Assembly: GCA_003427395.1 (NCBI GenBank)
Contig: BFEA01000122.1
Coordinates: 1,091,129-1,133,517 of the forward strand
From: Chara braunii
Taxonomy: Eukaryota; Streptophyta; Charophyceae; Charales; Characeae
Length of the DNA stretch: 42,389 nt
Reading direction: 5' to 3'
Both the position numbers and the translations under genes were made by a program. Below, piece by piece: positions 1 to 10,540 of this stretch. Numbering within the stretch: the first letter of the stretch is position 1; every line of letters starts with the position of its first letter. The notes beneath the pieces were generated by a model. That model saw nothing but the letters and a program-made list of their open reading frames with translations, ran no database searches and was not told the origin of the DNA.

Positions 1-66
<66 letters not shown>
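1..66. repeat. (TC)n/(TG)n compound microsatellite
   Basis: The window opens inside a dinucleotide tract of about 33 bases of TC that switches to about 33 bases of TG. The true left end lies outside the window. It has no coding content. Confidence 0.95.
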
Positions 67-67
<1 letters not shown>

Positions 68-1490
68 AAGATGTGGAGGTAGGAGGGTAATGTACAGCCG
101 TGAACATACCATTATAGACGGTAGGAGTTGGCTTGGCGTAGCATGGAAATCTGGCACTGGTACCCATCGGCTCTCCGGTAGGGGCATACTGGAAATTTGG
201 CACTGGTACCGGTAGGGGCATATTGAACATATTTCAGGCCCAATTGACGCCAGGGTTTTTTGGAAACTTGAATCGTTGTCCGAGGGGCAAATCAGGTTAA
301 GTCGGTCGTCGGAGGGGCAAATCGCAAATAAATGCAAACTTCAGGGGCATTTCAAAAATTTTCCCAGAAAGAAAAAGGGGAAAAAAAAGAAAAAGAAAAA
401 GGAAAAAAAGAGACTTCCGGAACACCTTGATAACCACCAGATACAGGGCGTCGCCACACCAGTCTGGAAATGTGTAAATTGAGAATGAACTTCCGGCCAG
501 AACATGGGCAGATGCGCCAGCCAAATTTTTGTCTTTTGCACTTTTCGAGAGTGGTGTGGCGAGGCCCACATTCTATGAGGTGCTTGTGTGACTGTGCCCT
601 CAGTGAGGGCTTGTACTGGAAAAAACAGAGAAGCAACAAAAAAAAAAGAAGGAATCCCTTTTCCTGTGATTGAGGGCAGATACATGATGCTACAGCAGTG
701 AGACAGTTACCTGCCACCTGTGAAACACGCCCTGCCTGGCTGGCAGGTTACTACAAGGATTTCAAAACAAAAAGAAAAAGAAAAACAACCTGCAATCCCT
801 TTTCCGACATAGTGGCCAGATACATTCGTCGAAGCACTGGTATAACTTCCACCCTCGTGAGGGCCTTTCCCCACATCCCTGTAGTGGGGACTCTTAGTTT
901 TCTTTCTTTTTTTTTCTTCTTTTTTTTCTTTTTTTTTCGTCTGCCTCCAACCCTGCCCCGTGTTTTCAGGAGTAGGCTACTAGATGGACTTTGCGTTTGC
1001 CTGGGAAAGGTAGTGGCCCATTTTCCACCGATCGAAAAAAATGACCGCAAAGAGTTTCGCGGAGTCATCGCAACTTTTCATGACCCGTCATGACCCCTCA
1101 CTACCCATTTTATACCCATCACCATACGATTCATTGCGCTGTCCACAACAAACCCAAACGACCTAATCAAACGACCACTAGACCTACACTACTACGACCC
1201 CTTGCAACTACCGGTCCGTCTCCTAGCCGCGACCGCACCCTTGCCACTTTTTCCCTAAACCCCGAAAAGACCCCCGACAAAGACCATTCAATGCCCACGA
1301 CATTTCCCGAAAAAGAAACCCCACAAAACGACAAAATAACACTCGCAGTAAGCGCAGAGGCTGCGAACATAAAGTGACCCCACTAGCTTGAATGGCTGGG
1401 AGATGATGCCCTTGATAATGGCCGAGGCAGACGAAAAAACTTAAACAGCTATGACCCAGGTACAGAAATTCGGCCCAAAGCCCGACAGAT
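67..1490. other. Upstream non-coding region with short duplications
   Basis: No gene is supported. There is a short tandem duplication at 145-190 and 191-225, both built on GGCACTGGTACC and GGTAGGGGCAT. AGGGGCAAATC is repeated near 282 and 312. An A-rich tract lies at 364-410 and a T-rich tract at 899-938. The open frames here are made of Lys or Phe runs, which is what simple sequence produces. Confidence 0.6.
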
Positions 1491-1550
1491 AAGCCCTCAA
1501 TTCGGACGGTTCTCTTACCGCCGTCGGAATCGAGGGCTTACGTAAGGGCT

Positions 1551-1593
<43 letters not shown>
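1491..1593. repeat. Imperfect hairpin followed by a 39-base poly(A) run
   Basis: The arms at 1491-1509 and 1521-1539 are complementary over 19 positions with two mismatches and an 11-base loop. A pure A run follows at 1555-1593. A short motif beginning ACAGAAATT occurs on both sides of the unit (about 1462 and 1593). This could be the end of a short retroelement, but no family is recognised. Confidence 0.5.
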
Positions 1594-1594
<1 letters not shown>

Positions 1595-1598
1595 AGAA

Positions 1599-1748
1599 AT
1601 TTGGTCCGAAGACCAGTCATTTCAAGGTAGTCAGGTTTGTTGTAGGCCTTCTCAAGATCTAGCAGCATCACGGCTCCTGGTTCACCACTTCCAGTTATGG
1701 CCCTTTCATGGCCTTCTCGTTTCGGCCTCCTAAGAGATCGGAGGCCCA
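1599..1748 (-). pseudogene. LINE reverse transcriptase scrap
   Basis: The minus-strand translation contains AVMLLDLEKAYNKPDYLEM. This resembles the LINE (non-LTR) reverse transcriptase motif LDLEKAYDKV, which is also present in the larger LINE remnant at about 6880-6915 on the other strand. Only about 50 codons are recognisable and the poly(A)/poly(T) sequence to the left is not coding. This is probably a truncated old insertion. The family assignment rests on this one motif. Confidence 0.45.
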
Positions 1749-2492
1749 CCCGAGGCCTCCCCTTTTTTTTTTTTTAAATAGCCCAATCGATTCAATTAGC
1801 TGTCAAATCTGGACAGGACTGCCTTCGAGGAATTTTTTTGTTGTCATTACAGTATTACGAGGAGCCCCGTAGCAGCCAAACTTGCGCTCAAGCCTCCCGA
1901 GGCCTCCATATTTTCCCAACTGGCGGAGGTACTGGCGGTTTCAGAAAAAGAAGGGAGAAAGGGAAAAAGCAAGCACAAAGATGCCGCTCTTCGGGTCGTT
2001 CTTGAAGACCGAAAGGCACCCGCAAGTGCGTGCACGGCACAGAGGAGGGCATGGTTTCCCTCGGCTCAAAAATCGGGTTACCGGACGGGAGACCAGGTGA
2101 ATGCCAGTACGTGACCGTATTCCGCGCTCCAGTTCAGTTCGAAAATCTACCCGTATTGTGTACTGGTGGCTGCAGTGCCTCTCCATTGTGTTGTCGTCAC
2201 TCACTGACACTCAGACCATCTAGCTTCGTCATCGGCATCCTCATTACCGTTACTGGTAGAGTCGCCATCACTATCACCTTAAGTTTATGACCATCGTCAT
2301 CGCCATAGCGACGCCATCGACATCGCCAGTGCCGTTACGACACTCAGCGCTGCATAGCCATCGCTGTCACGGCCATCTTCATCTTCATCATCGTTTTGTC
2401 GCCGGGTTTCGCGAGTCGACGGCTGGCTGGTCCACCGGCAAAACCAATCAGTCAGTGGTAGCGGACTGACGGATCGTGGCTTATAGGGGCGG
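1749..2492. other. Gene-proximal region: GAGGCCTCC-type repeats and CAT/ATC-rich sequence
   Basis: The motif GAGGCCTCC recurs near 1751 and 1897. From about 2209 to 2400 the sequence is a degenerate CAT/ATC trinucleotide-like array. GC content rises sharply towards 2490. This should contain the promoter and 5' UTR of the hydrolase gene, but I see no TATA box or other element that I can defend. Confidence 0.4.
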
Positions 2493-3308
2493 ATGAGCTG
2501 CGCGTGCGGAGCCCCTGCACGCGCAGCCCTTCCGCGGCCCCCGGGGCGCAGAGGCGTGCCTAGAGCCATGTCCGCCCATCCTGCGCGCGTTGCGGCCGCG
2601 CTATCGGTAGCCCAAAGCCCCTTCGACGGGGCAGGGGTGAGTGCTCGAGCGTCCCGGCCACGTTGCGCAGATCCGGAACTATGGGGAGAGAGATGCGGTG
2701 CCGGCAGCAGTAGTAGCAGCAGCAGTACAGTTATAGTGGCGCGAGTCGGCTCGTCGTTCCGCGCCGATGTCGGCTATGGCGCCGTTTTCCGCGCGGGGAA
2801 GGATACCCCCGCTGGTGGGACATGGAGAGATGGACCGGCGGCGGCTAGATGCGCGATCGCACTTCGTAACAGGAGTGGTAGGTCGGCAGATGCCGCGCGA
2901 CGAGCGCGCAGCTGCCGCTGCATGCGCAGCCGCGGGGCTTGCGAGGGTGGACGCTTGCACGCTCGGCGCGCAGTCTGGAATTGGCGCGAAGAGGGGCAAG
3001 AGAAGGCGATCGTCGAAGATCGATGGCGCCGGGACAGTCGATGGGACCGAAGATCGGTGGCGCGGAGGAACCATGGGACGGAGTCTGTGGTGGTGAGTTT
3101 GGGAGAGGGAGTGGAAGAGAGAACGGGGGAGGAGACAAATCCATCTGGCAAAGTTGGCGACGAAGCCGTCGAAAACGACAAGCCAGCCTCGTTGGGATCT
3201 CGAAGTCGTGCAGGAGATCCCGTTCTGATTGTCCCTGGATTCCTGGCGGATGCATACGAATTTGTCCCTCTGGCCGAGTATTTGCGCTCTTTGGGCTTCA
3301 ATGCTTTG
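2493..3308 (+). CDS. PGAP1-like alpha/beta-hydrolase, exon 1 (N-terminal part)
   Basis: First visible exon of a serine hydrolase. The frame is open for 272 codons from ATG 2493 to a splice donor, GTATGA, at 3309. The first ~220 residues are rich in Ala, Arg, Ser and Gly with a poly-Ser stretch, as in many organelle transit peptides or disordered leaders. The conserved core appears only at the end: VLIVPGFLADAYEF, then PLAEYLRSLGFNAL. That is the first beta-strand and oxyanion-loop region of the PGAP1/lipase type of alpha/beta-hydrolase. Family knowledge suggests an esterase or lipase, possibly plastid-targeted in plants; the substrate is unknown. The exon is much more GC-rich than the flanks. 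A second in-frame ATG at 2568 could be the true start, and an upstream 5' exon cannot be excluded. The exon ends in phase 0. Confidence 0.75.
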
Positions 3309-4220
3309 GTATGAAACTTGACCCTTTAAAAAATTTGCTATGAAATTTGTCTTGGTTACGTTTCAAAGAAAAAGAAGGAAAAAAAGAGAGAAATAAGGGG
3401 AAAAAAACTAGAAACGAAAGGGGGGGAAAAAAAAAAAACTTGGCTTGGTTGGACAGCATACCATTTTCTTTGCCCCCTGTTTCGCGTGGGACGTATATCT
3501 TTTTCTTGATGTCTCTTTCTTGTTGTCCTGCCTTCTCCTTCTTCTCTTCCTCCTGCTCCTCCTCTTCCTCCTCCTCCTTTTCCTGCTGCTCCTCCTCCTC
3601 TTCCTGCTGCTCATCCTTCTCCTCTTCCTCCTCCTACCTTGTCCTCCTCTCCTTTTCATACTCCTCCTCCTCCTGGTCCTCCTCCTTCTCCTCCTTCTCC
3701 TCCTTCTCCTCCCACCTACTTCTCCCCTTCTCCTTCCCCTGCCTCCCAGTCCTCCTGCTTGTCTTCTCTTCCTCCTCCGCCTCTTCCTCCTCTCCTCTTC
3801 TTATTGTTTTTCCTTCTCGTTCTCGTTTTCCTCTTTTTAAGAAAGATGCATGCACAAGACATGCAATTTTGATCTTCGAAAATTTGCTCGTTATGGTCAC
3901 ACATGATACCTTAAGAACCCAACGATGCACACAACCTGCTCCTCCCGAATGACAGTGACTGTGTGAAAAACTGTCAGTCAAGTCAAACGGGCGTACGCCG
4001 TACCTACCTTAGTCCTCCACCACCGTGCAACGAAAAAGTTCTCCGCTATGCAAACTTTGAGGGATCAATAATAATACAATTATAAATGAAAAAGAGAAAC
4101 ATAACGACTGGCAGTGCATAAATAAGCAGGTAGTGGCAGGTAGGTGGTGAAAGGTGGAATTGAGGGAAGAATATTGAAAGAGAAAAAAAGCAATGGGCCA
4201 CATTTGAAAAAAAAATGGGA
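3309..4220. other. Start of intron 1: purine-rich, then a long pyrimidine tract
   Basis: After the GTATGA donor the + strand is A/G-rich (3365-3440), then almost pure pyrimidine from about 3520 to 3835, built from TCC, TTC and CTT units. Frames across it give Ser/Leu/Pro or Arg/Glu runs on the two strands and are not genes. From 3840 to 4220 the sequence is unique and nothing is recognised. Confidence 0.7.
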
Positions 4221-4532
4221 GTGGGAATGGCCTGGTGGCTCAGTGGTTTGGGCACCCGCTGGAAATGCGCCTTGTGGTTTGAGGTTGCAGGTTCAAAACT
4301 CTGCTGCCTCACACACGTTTGCTGTTAGGCGCTTTCATAGTCCCCAGCCATTCGCACACCCCCCCTTGGGGCCACGCATGGTAAGTTTATACAGACACTG
4401 CCTGCGCACCGGCCAAGGGGTCGTCGTCCATGGTTGTTGTATGCCGGAATGGGCTTGGGGGAGGGCTGTTCGGAGTTTGGTTTGCTCGTTGTTCCGATGA
4501 TCTCAGGTCTCTTCTGGTTGTCACTCCATTTG
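4221..4532 (+). mobile_element. tRNA-headed SINE-like unit
   Basis: Two internal RNA polymerase III promoter boxes are visible at tRNA-like spacing: box A TGGCTCAGTGG at 4235-4245 and box B GCAGGTTCAAAAC at 4288-4300. A non-tRNA body follows. This is the layout of a tRNA-derived SINE. The right limit is set at the G run at 4533 and is uncertain, and no target duplication was found. It differs from the SINE family found in intron 2. A decayed tRNA gene is less likely because the arms do not fold cleanly. Confidence 0.5.
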
Positions 4533-4569
4533 GTGGGGGGGGGGGGNGGGGGGGGGGGGGGGGGGGGGG
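4533..4569. repeat. Poly(G) run with one undetermined base
   Basis: About 36 consecutive G residues interrupted by a single N. Length and sequence are unreliable in assemblies, so frames across it should not be trusted. Confidence 0.9.
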
Positions 4570-5877
4570 TTCCAGAGGGCACATATATGAACTTGTGTTG
4601 TGCATTTCAGGAGTTAGTTGATCGCTTGGGGTAATACACAGAGCTATCTTGACTGCCGAAGTTCTTACCGTAGTTGTATCTAGTTGCAGATATGGTTGCA
4701 CCTATAGACGGACCCTGCTAGAATTGAAGGGATTGCTCATAGTAGCATTGCGCATGGTATTAAATGAGCATTAAGAACCCCCATTCGAACCCTGCTTGAA
4801 CCTCGCTGGCATATAGTAAGTACTTGACTACAGGATAGTACGTGGGCCCAGTGAACCGTAGGTCTGCTACTCCCTGCCTCTCCCTAGGGAGGTCTCTCTC
4901 TAGATGTCTGGGTACCATGGGGTTTCCCAGTTAGAAGGGGGCCTTCATAGTGGAGGGGAGTGGCACGGTGGGTAGTATGTCTAGTTGTGTTCCCCCTTGT
5001 GTGTGTCTCAAACCACGGGGGTAAAAAGGCTGTCTTAGCTCTGGGGTGTGTGCGGGGGAAGGGGTACAGGAACCTTGTGGTAGGTAGGGCTGAATGGTTC
5101 AGGTTGCTTAATGGGTAGTTCACTGTTCGCGGGGAGTAGTTGACTCACATACAATGTGGCCTCATGGGCCACCTACGGAGACGGCATGGGTGGGTGGGGA
5201 ATCACCATAGGTAGAAATACTACCCGGGGTAGTCCAAGTAGTTAGAGTCTGCCTGATGACCAGCAGGTGCGAGTCAATGCTTGTCTCATGGATCAGGACT
5301 ACCTGGCTGGCTTGTCGTCTCTAGGCAGTGTATAGACATTGGGGTACTCTCATAGCCCCGTCATCAGGGTCCTCGGGTCCAGGGACCAAAGGGTAGGCTA
5401 CGAGATGGGTATAAGGGTTGGAGGGACTGGTAGAGAGGACACCGATAAAGTATAGCGCGGGTAGGACTTGTACTGAGCCTGTCTCCTGAGTAGTGGGTAG
5501 GATAGGTGGAGTAGGGGGGGGTATACTGTACATTAATAGGAGGGAGGTAGGCCCTCTACGCCTGTCCGAGGGGGTATTGGCTAGGGATCTGCTAAGTCAG
5601 TGGTTGGGGGACAAAGCTGCTTAGAGTGGGCCCACAATACATCCAGTTGGAGGTTGGAGCTGTAGGGACAGAATCTGGTCTCTGGTGGCAAGCTGTATGG
5701 AGTGAAGGGACACAACTTGCAATAGGACTTAGCGCTCTACGCCCTAGAGGACTCCGTCTAGGAAGGTCCAGAGGGTAAAATGGGTCATTCCGAACTTTGA
5801 GTGACTGAACCCCGGAGAGTATTCCCACGGCTGATCCCTGGCTTTAAAACAACCAGGGCGTTAAAAAAAACAACAAC
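4570..5877. other. Intronic stretch with no recognised feature
   Basis: No convincing reading frame or repeat on either strand. The position just 5' of the LINE remnant suggests it could hold the decayed 5' half (endonuclease region) of that element, but I see no endonuclease motif. Confidence 0.5.
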
Positions 5878-6309
5878 AACAACAATGGGAGTGATGGTGT
5901 GGGCAGCCGAACGTGAAAAAAGGCTTGCAGAATGGGACAGCCTGCAGGCGGAAAAGCAATGGAGATGGACGGACCTGCTGAAGGAGAAAGGGATAGAAGC
6001 ACATGACAAAATGACGAAGGAGACCATTCTGAAGCTCTTACCAAGCCGGTCTCACCAGCAGATGATTGAACTGGAACACCCCTTCATAGAATCTGCCCCC
6101 ACTGCATGGTCAGCAGCCGGTTTGCTTAAGTACGCCAGGATGTACTACGGGGACACTCTCCACCAGCCGCCCGAGCAGGATGTGAACACAGACCTCACAG
6201 CTTCATCAGACATGTGCGAGAGTACGTCGGCCAAACTGCAGATCTCTGCCAGACTGGACTTCGACCGACCTCTCAGGTTGGAAGAGGTCACAGAAACACT
6301 AATCACAGT

Positions 6310-6425
6310 GGATTTTTTTTTAATTTGATCTTTTTGGGGACAACATGCTCCACTCTATTCATGAGGAGCAGCACGTGCTGGGAACCGGGCCCAGCGTCCC
6401 GTATGAAAATTATGCAGCCAATTGG
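6310..6425 (-). repeat. Short T-run-flanked repeat inside the LINE
   Basis: This stretch interrupts the LINE between the linker and the first RT block. It begins with a T-rich run, which on the minus strand is a poly(A)-like end. Its core, with GAGCAGCAC, GTGCTGG and CCCAGCG, is shared with about 38340-38390. That suggests a short poly(A)-tailed retroelement on the minus strand. Exact ends are unclear. Confidence 0.4.
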
Positions 6426-6725
6426 GCAACTTTTGTGTCCCCCCCCTCCTCTTGGTTGAACTCTATAGTGAGGTCCTAGTGGGGGGCAAATTGGGGAAGG
6501 GCATGACACATGGCGTGATCATGGTCTTGTTCAAGAAGGGTGACAAATCAGAGGTCAGGAACTGGCGTCCCATCTCGCTGCTGAACGTGTCTTACAAAAT
6601 CCCCTTGCGAAATCTCTGGCTCGCAGGCTGTCAAGGTAGCTCCCGGGGTTGGTGGAGAAGGACCAGGGAGCCTTCCTGCAAGGGCGCTCAATCTTCAACA
6701 ACATTGTTACATCTATTGAAACCTT

Positions 6726-6911
6726 GGAGGTGGTGCAGGGAGAGAACTTGGAGATGGCTTTCCTTCCCCTAGATCTGGAAAAGGCCTAGGAGGTGGTGCA
6801 GGGAGAGAACTTGGAGATGGCCGTCCTCCTAGATCTGGAAAAGGCCTAGGAGGTGGTGCAGGGAGAGAACTTGGAGATGGCCGTCCTTCTCCTAGATCTG
6901 GAAAAGGCCTA
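6726..6911 (+). repeat. Three tandem ~60-bp units within the LINE RT coding sequence
   Basis: Units at about 6726-6788, 6789-6848 and 6849-6911 each run from GGAGGTGGTGCAGGGAGAG to CTGGAAAAGGCCTA. Each encodes EVVQGENLEM followed by a DLEKA block and ends in an in-frame TAG. The middle unit is three bases shorter than the others. The near-identity of the units shows a duplication within an already dead element. Confidence 0.9.
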
Positions 6912-7600
6912 GGACAAAGTTGGTTGGACCTTTTTGCTCACCACCGTGAAGAGAATGGGATTAGGTGAGTGTTTTTGCGTCGGAATTGTCACAATGTACA
7001 CCTTCTCCTCATTGGCAGTCATGATCAACGGCGGCTTATCGGCTCCTTTCCCCCTCACAAGGTCACTCCGACAAGGCTGCCCCCTCGCCCCACTAATCTT
7101 CGTTCTGCAACTGGAAGTCCTCCTCAACAAGATCCATGACCATCCGAACATCAGGGGTTTACAGCTTCACGCTGGAGAGGAATGCAAAGTGAAGGCGCTG
7201 GCCGACGATCTGTTTGTAGTTGGCGAGAACGCGGAGTCTTCACTGCTGGCTCAGAAGGCCGTCATGTGTTACTCATTTCTCTGAGAGGCCACAGTCAATT
7301 GGAGCAAGTCTACATACCTGTTACCCGCCCAGTTTGTGTTGAAAGTGGAGTGGGGTACGAAGAGAGTGGAAGAGGGAGAAGAAGAAAGGTTCTTGGGGGT
7401 ACTAATCAGTCTGCAGATTGAAGCTTTGGCCCAAGGCCTGCTCTTACAACAGCGGATCTCATAAAAACTCCGGTTTTGGGGCATGGCGTGGCACCTGTCG
7501 ATTGTGGGGAGTCCTTCATGTCCAAGATGGCACTGGATACCTGTCGTTTCCTCGGGCTGAAGGAGGGCTAGGCCTGTTGGATCCAGCGCGCAGGAATTAG

Positions 7601-8447
7601 GCTCAGCTCAGGGGATGGATAGCAAAAGTTGCTGTGAAAAGTCATAACGAGCACTGGTGGCCCTAGCCGAACGTATCCCAGGAGCTGATCTTAGCACTGG
7701 CAAAGTGATTGGGTCCATTAAACCGCCAGTACCTTTGAGGCTGCCTTCCCAAACCAGTCCGCGGCCGGTTGCCAATGCTGGGGCAGGGCAAGCCGAAGGA
7801 ATAGGGCTGCCGTTCCCATTGAGGGTGGAAAAAAGAAAAGAAAAGATTATGAGAAAATGAAGCACGGGTGAAAAGAAAGCGCGACAAAATGCAGAAGACA
7901 AATAAAACACAAAAAAAGAAAAGAAGAAAATGAAACGTGCCTGACACGCAAGGACAAACAAAAACGAAGCAGGAGTACTGCGGACCTCGCTCAGTACTCA
8001 CCCAATTTACAAAACGAGAACAAATCTACCGCAAGAATATGGAAACATAACCCCCCCCCCAAAAAAAAAAAAAAAAAGGAGAGGAGAAAATGAAAAGCCC
8101 CTGACCCGGGAGGACAAAACAAAAATGAAGCAACAGTACCACGAGCAGCAACGTATCTGCTACCCGTTCTTCGTTCTTTTTTTTTTGGGGGGGGAGTGCC
8201 CTTATTCCCTCACGCTACTAGTTTTCCGTGTTTCTTTTCTTCTCTTTCTTTTTCCATGAGTTTTTTTATACCAGAAAAACGAAAAAACGATTGCAGACTT
8301 TGCTTTTTCCAAGGCTGGCCCGAAGCTGTGGGGCCACCTTCCAGCATACTCGGAGGAAAAATTAAGCGGCCACATCAGCATAGATGCCACATCAGCAAGT
8401 GACAGGTCACCACCTACCTCTGCCAGTGGGCAACTACCTGGGTTGTT
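7601..8447. other. Intronic spacer with A-rich direct repeat
   Basis: No gene. Two related segments at about 7921-7980 and 8081-8141 share the order GAAAATGAAA, CTGAC, GGACAAA, GAAGCA and AGTAC, so they are a diverged direct duplication. Between and after them are a C run, an A run (8051-8077) and a T/G run (8178-8193). Confidence 0.6.
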
Positions 8448-9660
8448 TTGTACCTTGTTCGGCACACAGTTTTGGGGAAAGAATACCACCGTGCAGGAAA
8501 GGACGAGGAAGGAAGGGAGTTTGTAGTTGAAGGAGAGACTGGTGAGGTTCACATGATCACAAGGCAGAAGAATAGGAAGAAGACGATCGTCCGCGAGCGG
8601 TCGCCAACTCCCAAAGAGAAAGAAGAGTGTCTAAGAAGAAGAGAAGCCCGATATGGCAGCAAGCCCAAAGGATGCTGTCGCTGTGGTTGGAGTCTCAGAG
8701 GACGAAGGCCAGAATGGAGGAAAGGGTGAAAGGAAAGAGGAAGAAGAACAGAAGAGGAAGGGTCTAGCAGAACTAAAGAGGGTTGTCAGCGAAATGAGTA
8801 CTGACGTGGGTGACAGGTTGGCAGCCCTGTCAATGCTGTAATCCGCTTATGCGGATGAGCTGGCAGTGATGAAGAGCCTGATAGATGAGCCGGCTGCAAG
8901 AAGGGTCGAGATGGCTTCCATTGACAGCAAGTTGAATTTCTCGCTAGGGTGTTGAGTGGGTGCTGGGCTGAGCTCCTAGCACGACATACCCCCTTCCTCT
9001 TCGAGAGGGAAGGTGACCCTTTTTTTTTTTTTTTGAAGGGAAGGTGACCCATATTATTTGGAGTGGAAGGCCACAAGACGTCCTCCAAGCTGAAGTTGTA
9101 CCTGGCGCTGAAAGTCAATGTTGGCTGCTGGCTTCGATTTGTCAATGAGCACATTTATTATTATGGGCTAACAAAGGATTCATATAAGATGCACTTCAAA
9201 TTCTCCCTGCTGCAGGAGGTAGCGCAGGAGTGGTTGCAGGCAGGGGGTGACATGGCGAAGTATGGTCAGTACTGAGTACACCAATTGCCCGCCATTTTCT
9301 CAGAAAAAACTGTGGGAGAAGTATACGACTGTTATCTATTGAGATCGGGCATGTACTCTCTTACATTCAGCTGGATGCATGGACTTTTTGTGCCATGGCT
9401 CATGATCTGGTCCGGGAGTTTGACCAGATTCTGGGGCTGGAGGTATGTGAAGGTCTTCTCATGTACGCTTCTATCCAGGCTCTCCCCAAGAAAATAGCAA
9501 GCCACATGGGTCCCCAATGCAAGGAGTTGAAGACCAGCCGCATGGAGGCACTGAAGTTGGACTCTTGCTCTGCGGTCTGCAGAGGGGACTGCTGTGACTC
9601 GGGGGTTTGGGGAAGGGCTGTGAAGGTTTTACCTCAGTGCACGAGAGAAGAACGTTGAAG
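8448..9660 (+). pseudogene. Old + strand Ty3/gypsy element, gag region
   Basis: Fragmented Gag-like coding sequence. A charged, Lys/Glu-rich segment (8690-8840, EEEEQKRKGLAELKRVVSEM) looks like the coiled-coil N-terminal part of plant gypsy Gag. From 9063 to 9270 and again from 9380 to 9560 there are capsid-like helical segments (YKMHFKFSLLQEVAQEWLQA; MAHDLVREFDQILGLEVCEG). The frame is broken by stops and by a T-run at 9019-9034. The assignment rests mainly on its position just upstream of a recognisable gypsy reverse transcriptase in the same direction. Confidence 0.6.
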
Positions 9661-10540
9661 AGACAATGTAAACTGTTTGCTGGAGTCTTGAGTAGGCCAG
9701 CTTGTTTGAGCAATAGCAGCAGCTAGGGAATTTCAGATGATGATAGAGAAGAGGACAGCCCCCGGAGAGAGTAATAAGAAAGAGAGGCGTCTGATCTGCA
9801 GGGAACCAAAGTCCAGGAATCCTTGTTGCATTGCAGGAAATTAATCTGGCTGTGAAGGGAAGTAGCAGCAGTAGCAGAAAGCAAGAGAGCATGCGGCAAA
9901 GCGGGCATGACGAGAAAGTTAGAGAAACGTGATTCTTCAGGTGGTCAACGAAACAACTACCCATGAATATAACAAGGCTCGAAGGGCAGAAAAAAGAGTG
10001 AGATACTGGCATGGGTGAGAGGAGTTTCAAATGAAGTACGGGTAAATGGGTTGGAAGTTGGACAATATGGAAAATGCAGTCGTCGCTATGGACACTTGAT
10101 CCAAAAGGATGAGGTTGGTACATGGTGCAGCCCAATCCACACAGGTTGGAGAAAGCAATCCTGCAAGTTGTAGGGAACCAAGTTCTCCCACTCCATAACC
10201 TCAGTCAGTCAAGGCTGCGAGCACCCACAGGTAGTAGCCAGATAGGGAAGACTGCAGAAGTGGTTACCACTATGGACCAGTGAGCAGCGGTCGACGCAGT
10301 GCTTTCGGCTGGACCGTCGCACTGTGGGAACAACCCAGCACAACGGAGTGCAAAGGATGATGCGTCTGTGTGATGCAATAAGAAGGCTATGGTGGCAGAG
10401 TGGCACATTGAAGGAGTCCGTGAAGAAGAGAAGGTGATCGTGAAGAGTACTGAAGACAGAGATTGACAATGGGCCTAGTTGCACGCATCCCCATCCGCCA
10501 ACATTTTGAATGCATCAGGACGGATTCCCCTGTTGAGATT
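9661..10540 (+). pseudogene. Degenerate gag/pol junction of the old + strand gypsy element
   Basis: About 0.9 kb between the capsid-like and RT segments. Neither the zinc knuckle nor the aspartic protease motif is legible in any frame. The long open frames on the minus strand here have no family signature and are probably chance frames opposite former coding sequence. Confidence 0.45.

Larger units (their letters stand above)
5878..7600 (+). pseudogene. Decayed LINE (non-LTR retrotransposon), linker and reverse transcriptase
   Basis: Pieces of one LINE ORF2-type protein lie in order in shifting frames. At 5885-6310 is the linker between endonuclease and reverse transcriptase (ARMYYGDTL... 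ARLDFDRPLRLEEVTETL). At 6520-6600 is VLFKKGDKSEVRNWRPISLL, the first conserved RT block. At about 6690 is FLQGRSIFNN. At 6890-6915 is the LLLDLEKA block. At 7065-7110 is SLRQGCPLAPLIFVLQLEVL. At 7195-7215 is ALADDLFVV, carrying the catalytic Asp pair. At 7545-7590 is PRAEGGLGLLDPA, typical of the C-terminal part. Frameshifts, stops, an inserted repeat at 6310-6425 and an internal triplication show it is dead. It lies in intron 1 in the same direction as the host gene. Confidence 0.85.

Noticed and set aside
2679-3343. Alternative frames on both strands over exon 1
   Set aside because: They are shadows of a GC-rich exon. Only the frame ending in LIVPGF...LGFNAL has family similarity.
3347-3981. 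Long open frames on both strands (up to 200 codons)
   Set aside because: They are translations of a pyrimidine/purine tract, giving Ser/Leu/Pro or Arg/Glu runs, with no domain.
9629-10135. 168-codon minus-strand frame
   Set aside because: No domain, opposite former gypsy coding sequence, and composition unlike a protein gene.
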